In this document: positions 50,400-61,208 of the stretch, in pieces | Position numbering within the stretch: position 1 is the stretch's first letter | Layout of the letters: every line of letters starts with the position of its first letter | DNA from: Archilochus colubris | Taxonomy: Eukaryota > Chordata > Aves > Apodiformes > Trochilidae | DNA: 64,000 bases | Direction of reading: 5' to 3' | Assembly: GCA_023079485.1 (NCBI GenBank) | Contig: CM041084.1 | Location: forward strand, 14,970,609 to 15,034,608 | Notes under the pieces: generated by a model | The model's database searches: none | Seen by the model: the letters and a program-made list of their open reading frames with translations, nothing else | What the model was told of the DNA's origin: nothing | Translations under genes and position numbers: made by a program

Positions 50400-51470
50400 T
50401 TTCATGGAGAGAGGTTCCTTGTGGCAGCTGGGGCCCTGCTGATCCTCATCTGTAAAGCTGTGCCAGGAGGGCTGGTTGGCCCACACAAGCTTGTTACTAA
50501 ATATGGCTCAGCACAGAAAATAAAGGGACCAAAGAACCTCACCTGTTTGCTGTCTGAGGGGTCTCCTCACCAGCCATGCTCAGTTGTCTTTTATGCTTTA
50601 GGATTTGAACTTCCTGGAAATGGAACTGGGTTGCCCACAGAACCATCTTCTTCTGGAATCTCACCACTGGGTTTTGGGAGTCAATTGCATGATAGTAAAG
50701 AAATATATTGCAGACTTATTTTTGTCTTTGGTAATTACATCACAATTTGTCCTAACTATTTTTGTATGTATCCAAAAATAATCTTCGGGTACATGTGGTC
50801 CGAAGAGAGCTCTTGAGTGCACGTCTGGAATGGTCTTTATGTAAGAGTCTACTGGCTGTTAAATTGGCCAGGAAAATAAGCAAACTTCACATCTGCACAG
50901 CTGGCTCTGCTCATGGGAAATAGAGATATGCACTGGTATGAAAGTCTAGATCCAAGTAAACCCCCAAGTAGTTGGAGTTCCATCTGTGTCTGTCAATGGA
51001 CTTGTCTGTTACCTTCCCAAAGCCTTCAGTTGCATCAGAAGAACATGGGTTTTATACTCTGTGTGACTTTGAACGTGTTAGCAGTGTTCAGCTGAACCAA
51101 GCTGTTACTCAAGCATTCCAAAGGCTAGAACATTCCAAGTGGATAATAACATTGTCATTATGTTATGTCTTGATTACTTGGCTGTTGAATCACACTTCCC
51201 AAAGCATGAACAACAAACCTGGACTACACTGGAAAGAAACAGCCAGCCCAAGTTACTGAGTTGGCCACTTGATGTCATGCTATTTAATGTCAAACACCAT
51301 GCATCAGATTTGTGATAAGTACCAACGTGGAGTTCAGGAGAGGTGGCTGTGTTACTGCTTTGCAAATGAAACTCATACCTTCATTGTAGCATCTGTGGAG
51401 GACTCTGCTTGTCAGTCAGTTATATGGGATCCATGCAGTCAGTTGTTTGATGCAAAGTGACTGCTTAAAG
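50400..51470 (+). other. Unexplained higher-GC stretch with several successive open frames
   Basis: Compared with its AT-rich surroundings this kilobase has more even composition and fewer stops on the plus strand. One frame is open at 50421-50816 (131 codons, non-ATG start) and again at 50913-51095. Another is open over 50972-51259 and, after a single stop, over 51269-51460. None resembles a protein I know, and start codons are not convincing. It could be a decayed transposon or retroviral remnant, a degenerate retrocopy, or conserved non-coding sequence. No terminal repeats, poly-A tail or target duplication were found to decide. Confidence 0.3.
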
Positions 51471-51733
51471 CTACATTGTCTGTGATTGTTTAGAATGCAT
51501 TGTTACATTGGAATTCAGGACATGTCTTTTTTTCTGCCTTTAATTGAGATTATCAGTTACAGAAAGGTTAAGTTAGTTGTACCCAGTGTTGAAAGATGGA
51601 GAGTGGATGTAAGGGTATGTGTGATCCAGAGAAACCCTTGGGTTAAAACTCTGTTGGTGTTTTGTGTGAGGGATGAACACACTGGGATCCATTCTGGAAT
51701 TTAATTTTGGAAAACTATTGCCACTGTCCTACC

Positions 51734-51754
51734 TTTTTTTTTTTTTTTTTTTTT
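51734..51754. repeat. poly-T tract (21 T)
   Basis: An uninterrupted run of 21 T. It lies upstream of the acceptor-like site at 51808 but is too far from it to act as its polypyrimidine tract. Confidence 0.9.
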
Positions 51755-51808
51755 GTAGTTTCTGAAAAATTATCAGAACTTCTAAGCATCTGTATTTCTT
51801 CTTTCTAG

Positions 51809-51865
51809 GCACGTTGTTTTAACTATTAAAGAGCATAATGCAGAATCCTTTAACTTTTTCTGCAG
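51809..51865 (+). other. Exon-like 57-bp segment (unconfirmed)
   Basis: TGTATTTCTTCTTTCTAG is a good acceptor. After 57 bases, TGCAG is followed by GTATAG, an acceptable donor. The open frame reads HVVLTIKEHNAESFNFFC. Length is a multiple of three. The translation matches no family I recognise. It lies on the strand of the inferred gene, so it may be a small internal or cassette exon, but such pairs of sites also occur by chance in long introns. Confidence 0.15.
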
Positions 51866-54829
51866 GTATAGTATACTTTCTATACTTCTTTTGAGAAATT
51901 AAATGCTTATAATTCAAAATGTGGAAGAAATATCATTAATCACTGTATAGCTCATATCTGCTATATTCTATCCTGATATGTTTTGATTTGCTTTGTTTCA
52001 TTTAAACAAGCCTTTATACTGCAGCATTTATCACTTTAAACAATTGCAATAGCTAAAATTATGTTCTTCTATAGGACATTTCTGATTACTCTTACCATCT
52101 GTAGTTGACAGTTGAAATGTATAAATCTGCTTCTTGTTTGATTCAGCAAAACAAGTGTTCAGGGTTTATTACATTTTAAAAATTCTCATCTATATGAAAA
52201 TCATTGTCATGTTTTACCCTCATATAATTGGGGGTCAAATCTATGTGCAAGTTATGGTACAAGACTAGCATAAACAAGAAGATAAATATTTTCTAAATAT
52301 AATCTTAGATCTTTAAATTGTAGGTCCCTTTTCTCAGATTTCTATCCTACTAATAGTTTTTGTGTTTAACTATATTTCTTCTATATTTTGTGTCTTCAGA
52401 GTCATCTTTTACTGATAAAGTTTTCAGTAGGGGTAGTGAATTTTTACCCTTGTTATTAGTAAGGATATTTATACTGAAAATGTGTATTCCCAAGCCTCTA
52501 AATGTGCAGTCATAACTTTAATTTCCTTTTCCTTTTGATCTGTGTCACAGTGCTAATATTTAAATATGATTTCTAACTTGAGTGTCATTTTTAATTATAC
52601 TTCTTAAATGTGAGTGAACGTTTGATGGATGTGACATAAGCTCTAATGGACCTTTCAGAACCTTGCAGGTTGTCAGTTAAGTTTTCATTGTTAGTAGTTA
52701 TTTTAATTAAGGAAAGCACTATATACTACTTAACTTGAAACCCTGAGCTTTAACTGTCACATAAGTTTATATTTTACCTGTTTTTTGAAGACAGTGTTTT
52801 CATGATTCTGTAAGAATTCTGAGGAAGGTGTTCCAGGAGGATGTCACACAAATTGATGAGTTCTTTGTCTAATGGGCCTGTTCTTCCAAGGGAGATGGTA
52901 CTTATGTTGTGTAAAGACATCCACCCTGCGGTGTGCCCTACATCTGTATGCTTATGACTGGAATACTTCATTCTAATACTTAAAAGCCTTAGTTTATTTT
53001 TACCATTAAAAATAAGAATTTGACCACTGTTGTAGTCAAACTGAATGTGTTACCCTTATGTTAAGCCATTTCTGAATAATGGGAGGAGAACTTAGACTGT
53101 GGAGCTGTTTGCAAATTTGAAACTGTTGAATAAGATTTTTTGGAAGGCTTTTTTTCCTAAACAAAAATCCATTCCAGTCAGTATTGTATTATCAGCTTGC
53201 ACCCAGAGTGAATCATAAGAGCCATTTTGTAAACTTTTGGAAGTGAGGTTTCATGTTAGAAATAAAACCATATCAAGGGCTATAGAAGTGTGAAGCCATG
53301 ATAATTCTACAAATGTACTACTTTCAGCATATTTTTCTTTTACTGTCACTCTTTCTTGTCCTCATATCAAACATCACTTTTGTTTCTTAGATGTGCTACA
53401 ACACTTTGAAAATATTGAGGCTGTTACCAATTTGTGATGATTTATGTACAACTATATTGTTAGTACATTTCTTAAACAGAAAATATCTGAAAATAAATGG
53501 TATTGGAAATAGGACCTATCCATCAGTTACAGTTAGTATAGCATTTTTCTCAGTCTTTCTATACTTTGAAAGAGCTACTTGAGGATGGAAGTAATGGTTA
53601 GTGCAAGTTCTTCAAGTGAGAGTAAAAGCCTTTCACAGCTACCATTTGTGAAGTAATAACAGGAGTTCTGTAACTTGCAACCCAGAACAATTATATTTTT
53701 CTCAATTTGAAATATTTTATAAGAAAGATGGTTATCATTTATGTAACAAGCAGTTTTAACTCCATGTTCAAACATATGCATTTTTCTGAAAAATTATAAA
53801 TATTTAACTTCCAGGATTTAATTTTTTCCTAGGAATTATGAAATTATAATTGAAGAGTCATTCTGTCATTCACACTCATGTTAATGTTTGCTGTTGAGCA
53901 AGGGCTTCATGATCACATAAAATACCAGTGTGCCTTAGAGAACTGAAATACCTTTGGCACTGCCAGATTCAAAAAATGTTATTATTAAATTACTCTAACA
54001 TGAAAGAATTGTGTGTCTTACGCAATTATTGTGCAAAATACAAGTCTGTCCCGGTTTATCTAGGAATTTATTTAATAAATGTTTGTCTTTTTAAAATGCA
54101 CATCAGAAAAGTATATCACAAGTTGAAATCATAGTTTTGCTCTTAGGCTATGTTTATTTTATTTTTTAGAAAATCATACAATTTGTTAAGAAGTCGTTGT
54201 AGAGTTTGGTACATTTTTTATCTGTGTTAGTATGGTCATCTGGTGCTTGGAGATCTCAAACTTCAATTAGCTATGTAAATGTGTTTCTTAGCATCAACTC
54301 TCACTTTGCTGGAACCCCTGCTGCCTTTATATCATTAACATAAATGCAGGTGCAAATAGCATTTATGTACTTTGATAGAAAGCAGTTGGAGACATTTCAC
54401 TGTGGGACACAGCACTTTCAGATTGTGTACATCTGTTCAAATAATGTATCCAAGCCAGTGACATGAATGCAAGGATAGAAACATCTGCCCCTGAGACCAT
54501 TTGCCATACAGCAGATGCTTGCATCTTTATTTATGCAGATGGTTTGTGTGATGGGCTGAGCAATGATGAAAGCAAGAAAGTTTGACAAAGATTTCAGGGT
54601 ATTGCTTGGGATGGGAAAATATGCTGGTAACAGGGCTTCATTTTCAGATGTCTACCAAAAGAACATCTGTTTTAAATACTGTTGGTTTTAGTAACGTGGA
54701 CCTGTTATTTGGGATTTTAATGCAATTCGCATAAAATCAGTAAAGGATTATTTAAAAAAGAAAAAATAATTATTGCAGAAAAAGTTGTCCTGCAGTTGCA
54801 GGATACTGAGGAGTTTAACAGAAGGGCTG

Positions 54830-55205
54830 ACTCGTGGGGCTGTGCTGGAATCGCGGTGCAGGAGCTGCTGGGGGTTGTGTGGTGCAGGCGGCATCTGGGG
54901 CTTCCGCAATAGGCGCCGCGTTACAGCATCACCAGGTGGCTTAACCTGATTTTTGTCTGGAAACGTGCGTGGCAGGGTCTAACCTGGGCTGGCTCGGAAG
55001 GAGCAGAAAGTGTCCCGGGGTGGCCGGAGGCAGCGGTGATGGGCGCCCGACTCCCCCTGCTGGGGGCTCCTCGGTCTGCCCGCCCACCCCAGGGGCCCGG
55101 CGGGGCGAGCGGGGCTGGACCGGCACCGCAGCACACGGCGAGCTGAGGGGCTCATCCTCCGTCTGCATCCCCTCGTGTGCTGGCAGCCGTCGCAGGGGGT
55201 TGCTG
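54830..55205. promoter_or_regulatory. Second, smaller CpG island inside the inferred transcription unit
   Basis: About 375 bases of G+C-rich sequence with roughly 25-30 CpG by eye, sharply bounded by AT-rich DNA. Frames on both strands (for example a 99-codon plus frame from a GTG at 54969) are compositional and show no domain. No CR1 or other repeat is recognised in it. It could be an alternative promoter of the same gene, the promoter of an antisense or non-coding transcript, or a CpG-rich regulatory element. An acceptor-like TTCCTTTACAG ends near 55229, just after the island. Confidence 0.6.
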
Positions 55206-56646
55206 ATATCACTTATCGGTTCCTTTACAGCACGCCCAGGACCTTTTGAGAACCGTTGCTGCCTTTAAACACAGGGGTTATCACGGGCAAGCTCAGCAAT
55301 GTCAATAAGCATTGCAAATAATTGTAATTATACACAGGAGGAGGCCAGACATTCAGATACTCTAATTTAAACTGTTTTCTGCTTCATTCCACTGCCGGAA
55401 TGGCCCAGCTATGTTCAGGTTCAGCAGCAAGTGATAATTTTATGTGTTCTGAAAACCAGTGTCTTCCTAGCAAGGACCATAATCTTTCTCAGTTGTTTTT
55501 TACTTTTCCTCTGGTATTTTGGGATGGATCTGTCTTTGAAAAAAAGAATCTATTTGCAAGTACTGTGGAGCTCCTCTAATCTTTATTTTTGTTTTAATCC
55601 TTAGTGGAATTGGCTACAGGTGACTATGTTTTGCATATCTCATACAGAGTGGTAGAGTCTTTCTGAGAAATTTGGGTCATGACAAAAGAAAAGGAGGGAC
55701 AGCTAGAGCACACAAAAACCCTGGGCAGAGATTCCCCTGTCGAAAGTTAGAGCACTTAGGTACTTTTAAAAAGAAACGAGTTATTTACAAAATCCCTCAG
55801 AAAAACTGTCCAACTGTCGTCTAAGTTTAACCATGTGTTCTGGCCCATTGGGGAATGATAAACCCTGTGTATAGTTCATACTGCGGTACTCAAAATAGGC
55901 CAGGCCAATTCTGACAGTCTTGTAATCCTCTGTTCATCTTTGATGAGGAAGCACTTCCTGAGGTTTGTACTATGGAAGTCACCATACACATGTTCAAGTA
56001 AAATGTATTTGCTCTGTTGAGCCAAAGTGATGAATTAGTTGTTTTCTCTTGCATGCAAGCTCTCTTCAGAGAAAAAAGTGCTTTGAACTTCAAAAACAGT
56101 GGTAGTCTATAAAAGAAATACCTTTTTTTTTTTTTCTCTTCTGTTGTGGTCTCTATTTGAACATCAGTATTTGCAAAAAATAATTTTTAGAAGTAAGAGG
56201 CATGATTCCCTTACTGCAATCAGATGTACGTGTTTTCTGTCCCATGAAGGAAAGGGAGGAGGCTTGAACTCTCATAGTAAGACAAAGGCAGATTCTGTTC
56301 TCAGCTTATTTGAAAGGGGAGCAAGAGTCTAGTCAGAAAATATTTAATTATTCAGACATTATATGGTTCTACTTGACCTTTTTTGTGCTGCATAGTTTCT
56401 GAAGAATTCTGCATTTGTTTTTATAGCAGACCTGCACTTTAGGGAAAAAAAGTCTATTAATTACCAATTAGATTAGCCATTAGGTTGATGTGATCATGAT
56501 AGTCATTTAAAAAAGGACTTCATGTAATCATTGACTTTATAGCAAATAAATTGCTGTTTAGGCCCAGATCCTCCTTAAAGCTCTCTAAAAAAAATTTCAA
56601 CTGGAAGTTTCCCTAGAAAATAATTTTTTTAAATCCAGTTATTACC

Positions 56647-56665
56647 TTTTTTTTTTTTTTTTTTT
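56647..56665. repeat. poly-T tract (19 T)
   Basis: An uninterrupted run of 19 T with no attached retrocopy recognised. Confidence 0.9.
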
Positions 56666-57369
56666 GACTGTGCTGTTTATCCCCACCTTCTAAAGTACTT
56701 TATGAATTACAAGTTTATGACCAGTGGTTCCATCACCTCCCTTCCGCTATTTTCTGAACAATGAGTTCCCCCAAGTGGCTGTGGCACTGAAGCCTTACTT
56801 TGCAAATATCCAGAGACTGTGTCCTCTGTGGATCAGAATGACTGAGCAAAACTGACAAAAATGGATTTGCAGTATACTAAAATATTTTCCATTCTCTGCA
56901 ACTAAGTCCTGTCAAAGCAGCATGGTTTCTAGATAATGCCCGTGAAGTGTGGTTGGTTGCTGAAGCTAGTAGAGCCATGTAGAAGCAGAAACACTGTCTC
57001 TGATGATAAATCTAGCAGTCTCTCAGACACAAGGTCCATGCTAAAGCAAAAAATAACCACTGTTTTCATCCTTAATAGTTAATTTTGTGGTTGCAGAGGT
57101 CAGGCACCATTTTGAGGCCCTAGATTTATTTGCATAAACCTTATTCTTAAGTCCTTTTATTGTCACAATGAGAATAATCTGTGTGTGATTTCTTCATCTC
57201 TAAAAGTGGGAAAAGTTATTAATAATTACAGGTGCTTTATGTCTAGCTCTCTTTTTGTCAGTTTTCATTTCTTGACATCAAAATATTTTTATCTGCTTAA
57301 TAATTATTAATTAGGTAAACCTTAATACGAAATGAGTAGAGTAGCTTGTAACTTGAAAGACTGCCTTCC

Positions 57370-57384
57370 AAAAAAAAAAAAAAA
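57370..57384. repeat. poly-A tract (15 A)
   Basis: An uninterrupted run of 15 A. The sequence to its left does not resemble a processed gene copy. Confidence 0.9.
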
Positions 57385-57494
57385 GTAAGCTTTTAAAGTT
57401 CACGAGCACTACATGAGGAGTGTTAAGAGAACATATGGATCTGCTAATAAATATATTCTAGTATCATTGGATAAGATTGTATAAAAATCTCTTT

Positions 57495-57518
57495 TATATA
57501 TATATATATATATATATT
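57495..57518. repeat. (TA)12 microsatellite
   Basis: Twelve uninterrupted TA units. Confidence 0.95.
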
Positions 57519-57989
57519 CTGACTTCCAAGACTTTCTTCCTTTATATAATAGCACAGAAATGGCTTTTTTAATAGGAGGTTGTGTTCAAGTCTCTCATTG
57601 CCCATATTTTATGTAAGGAGTCGCTTTTGAATATTGATTAACCTACATGGCACTCATACATTTGATGTTGCAACTCAAAAAGTTTACATCAAAGCTGTTG
57701 TCCACTTGTTATTCCTTACCAAAACAGGTTTTCATACGTATTTTTTAACCTTACTTGTGGGAAATCTAAATCTATGAGAAATCCAAAATTATGTCTTAGA
57801 TTAATCTTGTTGCTAATGCAGATAGTATAGTATCTAGATCCATTGATTTCTGGATGTGTTTAACAGACCTGCTTTTGTATGGGCATTTTTTTATGTTGTG
57901 CTTTTCTCTGAGAACAGAGATACAGGAGCCAAGATATTAGTGAAATTGTATTGGCAGAAAAAAAGCCTTAATTGCAGAAAGAAACCTTA

Positions 57990-58300
57990 AATAGAATCAT
58001 AGAATGGTTTGGGTTGGAAGACACCTTAAAGGTCATCTAGTCCAACCCCTCTGCAGTGATTGTGGTTATCACCAACTAGATCAGATTCCTCAGAACCTTG
58101 TCCAACCTGACCTTGAATGTTTCCAAGGATGGGGCATCTACGACCTCTCTGGACAACTTGAGGTAGTGTTTCAGTACCCTCATGATAAAACTTGTTTTCG
58201 TTTTATCTAGCCTGAATCTACCCCAGATGTGGGTTGGCTCTCTTCGTTTAGAATGGTTATGCCTTGTCTTATACCTCTTGTCTTTAGCATCTAAAGACTT
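57990..58300 (-). mobile_element. CR1 LINE 3' end, minus strand
   Basis: ATAGAATCATAGAATGG is followed by GGTTGGAAGACACC and CATCTAGTCCAACCCC, the minus-strand CR1 3' end. After that come the CTTGTCCAACCTGACCTTGA and GATGGGGCATCTACGACC segments of the 3' UTR. Only about 300 bases can be aligned by eye; the right edge near 58300 is approximate. Some internal substitutions suggest moderate age. No coding part remains. Confidence 0.93.
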
Positions 58301-58830
58301 TAAAGCAAAGACCTTTCTGAACGATAAAATGCTTAGTGCACAACTAGGAAATCACATTGATGCTTATATAAGAATTAATTATGAATATCTCTAAAGAGGT
58401 GTACTATTCCCTTTTGGAACTTTAGTAGAAAATTTGGTCTTGTTCCTCCTGTGGTGTACCAGAGGATATTTTCTGAGCATATTTGTACATTCTGTATCTT
58501 ACTGTTTGTGTGAATGATGTACTGTGATTTTCCAATCTTACATTAGAATTTTTCATTATATATTTTATTTTTCAAGTCTATTTTAAATTGCACAAAGAGG
58601 CTCCTTTGCAGACATAGTTTATTACTCTTTAAAAATAAGCACTAAAAAGGTAAGAAATGCAAGTTATGTGTTATTCCCTGTGGCTTAAATGCTTCCTTCC
58701 ATATCATGTGTAATAGTAATGTTGTTACCCATCTGAAGTCTGTGTTTAATTCCCATATCCCATCCTGACTCTTCTACCTAGATATTTTCCAAATCTCATT
58801 TCTAGTTTTCTTGCCTTTTTCCTACTTGCC

Positions 58831-58854
58831 ATATATATATATATATATATATAT
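58831..58854. repeat. (AT)12 microsatellite
   Basis: Twelve uninterrupted AT units; the third long AT array in the window. Confidence 0.95.
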
Positions 58855-59840
58855 GTATCATAGTTTCTCTTCCATACTGTCAGCTCAGCTATTAAAGAGA
58901 TAAGGAGAGGCCCTCTCCTTGTTCCAATTTAGTTGTCTGGACCTGAAGCTGTAGTTCTAGGAAAAATCCAGCACAGTCTAAAGCAGGAGCACACTCAATG
59001 GAATGTAATCATTGGAAAAATTAGATGCTTAAAAGTGTCTCTTGAGCTCATGCCAAGGCCTTACCACTTGGCCAAATTTGGGCAGCAGGAGACATTGCTG
59101 TGTCAAGGTATTTGTCTATTGCACAGAGGTGTAACTAGATTAGGTTGGTTTGGTTTTTTTTTAAATGCAGACTTACCTGTGGATGGCTGGCATTTTCTGT
59201 TGAAATCTATTTGAGAAAATGATGAGACAAATACCCAGAACAGAAAATTCTACCCAAATAGTTACTATTAGGCAAAGATAGAAATAACTGCAAATTAATT
59301 GTTATAATGGATAGCATTGATCACTCCTGATTTGTAGGTGTTGTTGCCAACCTTACTTCATATAGATGTGTGGCTTAGTTTTCAGCACAGAAAGCCAGAT
59401 TTTATCTTCTGAATATTTGCAGTTCCATTGATTTACAGGGGATTACAGAAAGTGTAAATCAGTAGAGAACTGAACCTTCATTTTTCTGAGCTTTTTGTTC
59501 TGCTGCTGTTGACTGTCTGCCATGACACTGAAGCTAAAGCATCCCATCTGTTTACCACATTAACCAGCTTTACTCAATTATTAAGCTATTACCTTGCATT
59601 TGGTGTGCAATATATTAGTTTTTAAAATATTTTTTTGAGGAGAAAAGTGGCAAAGAGCAAGAAGCAGTAGCTTTCTTAATGCACCAACTAGAAATTAGTC
59701 TTTTACATTATCATTTTATATTGTCTTTTTCTAGTTTTTGTTAGTTTGGGGGGTTGATTGTGACTTTTTGTCCTGGGATCTATTTATAACTGACTGAAGC
59801 ACTTTTGCAGGTGGTGTTTTTTTGCATGCTAATCCTGCAG

Positions 59841-59915
59841 AGAAAGATTGTGTCCAACAGAGTATGCTGGGTCAGCGAAACCAAGAAACTTGTGCTGGAA
59901 AGACAGTATCCACAG
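59841..59915 (+). other. Exon-like 75-bp segment (unconfirmed)
   Basis: A credible acceptor (T-run, a CTAAT branch-like sequence, then CCTGCAG) precedes, and CCACAG plus GTATTT follows, a 75-base segment of clearly higher G+C than its flanks. All three plus-strand frames are open across it. The best-looking one reads RKIVSNRVCWVSETKKLVLE and continues open to a stop at 59946; a second reads KDCVQQSMLGQRNQETC. I recognise neither. It lies on the strand of the inferred gene and would be a small in-frame exon (25 codons) or an untranslated exon. It is the most exon-like segment I found between 22 and 64 kb, but still unproven. Confidence 0.25.
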
Positions 59916-60752
59916 GTATTTAGTGTGTATGGAGATTTGGCAAAATGAATGATTAGCTATAATTGACAGAAATAAAGCTAATATTGTCTATTAGATAGGG
60001 GTTTTTTTAGATAGCATTTTTTTCTTTCCTGCAGAATGGATACTCTTCCTGGCAAAGTCAGCAAAAGATTCTGCACTGTAAACATGCATTTAATAAAATA
60101 GTTAATTTATCTTTTTCATCTGTATTCTGCTTTTCTCTTAAATACATATTTGCATGAGTGAAGTGGTCTACAAGGATCATTTAAAAAATCAACGCTATTA
60201 CATAGTGGTTTCTGGCACTTTGGTGGTTTATTTTAATGTTCAAAATAGGCCAGATTAGTGGGGAAAATGAAATTTCTTCTGGTGCTTTCTACAATGTCTG
60301 GAGTAGACTAGACTTGAATGACTGAAAAAGGGAACTATGAATCAACAGCAGGCCTGTGGAAGACTGTCGTTCCACCAAAGGACTCTTCCCAGCATGGCTA
60401 TATCAGAGACTGATGCATCATTGATGATTTTTTTTTTCTTTTTCTGATTTGATACTTGTAGGTAGTACCATGGTAACCATTAATCTTTTAACAGAGACTT
60501 TTAAAGTAAATGGATTGCATTGCGTTTGTGCTTTATTGTCTATAACTGTCTACCTTTTGCCCCAGCTGCATGCCTGTTTGAAAGACTGAGAGTTCAAAAT
60601 GAGGTTCATGTCATTCGGATATTAAGTCTGATGTTTTTGTTAGGTTTATTCTTAATGAAAATTGTAGAGAATGTATAAAAACTGTTGCCTTTCAGTGAAG
60701 AACCTGTAGACTAAGTTGTAGAAAGAATATTGTCTAAAATGAAGGGCCATCC

Positions 60753-61208
60753 TCAAAAATGCCATTGCAGAGCCTTCCTTAACTGAAAGGTCCCTTTCCT
60801 AGATGCAAGGCTTGGATTTGTATAGGAATGAAAGTTTTTCCTCAGGTCACAACTGACAACTTGAAATGAGTCCTTTGAAACAGAGACAAGAATAATCTGG
60901 AAGGTGGTGTGGACTGCAAGTGGAAGGTCCCTGATAGATGCATTGTAAGTTTCCAAGTGGCCCTCTGGTATAGGGAGTGCCAGAACATATTCAAGCATTT
61001 CAGTGTCAGGGTGCTGAATCCATGAATTACTGTAGCAATTACTGTGTGCAAAGGAAATTATTGAAACTTTTTGCCAAGCATAAACAGGAAAAATAATTCT
61101 GGTCACTGAAGATTGGTGGTAACCGTGGGTGGGGTCAGTAGGACCTTTGGTCTGCAAATTGGCTGATTGCTTTTTCCTGATCAAATAGTTTTCCACCAGT
61201 TCTTCCAA
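60753..61208 (-). other. 151-codon minus-strand open frame, unassigned
   Basis: Open from just after a TAA to a stop near 60753, with higher G+C than its flanks. The first codon is TTG, and the first ATG (in MLEYVLALPIPEGHLE) lies about halfway, so it is not a normal eukaryotic gene start. The translation (for example KKQSANLQTKGPTDPTHGYH near the beginning) shows no signal peptide, membrane segment or motif that I recognise. It may be a decayed transposon fragment, an antisense exon, or chance; in 64 kb a frame of this length is not improbable. Confidence 0.2.

Larger units (their letters stand above)
42796..54829 (+). other. Non-coding, inferred intron
   Basis: Twelve kilobases of AT-rich DNA with no recognised LINE copy. 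Two parts are less AT-rich and differ from the background: 43874-44200 and 50260-51470 (the second listed separately). A small ATG-initiated frame at 45255-45482 (75 codons, with a hydrophobic stretch near residues 39-53) is probably chance. No RNA gene was recognised. Confidence 0.5.
55206..57989 (+). other. Non-coding, inferred intron
   Basis: AT-rich DNA without recognised genes or LINE copies. Simple tracts inside it are listed separately. Confidence 0.5.

Noticed and set aside
54969..55268. 99-codon plus-strand frame over the second CpG island
   Set aside because: Starts at GTG, is low-complexity, and is matched by equally long frames on the opposite strand; compositional.
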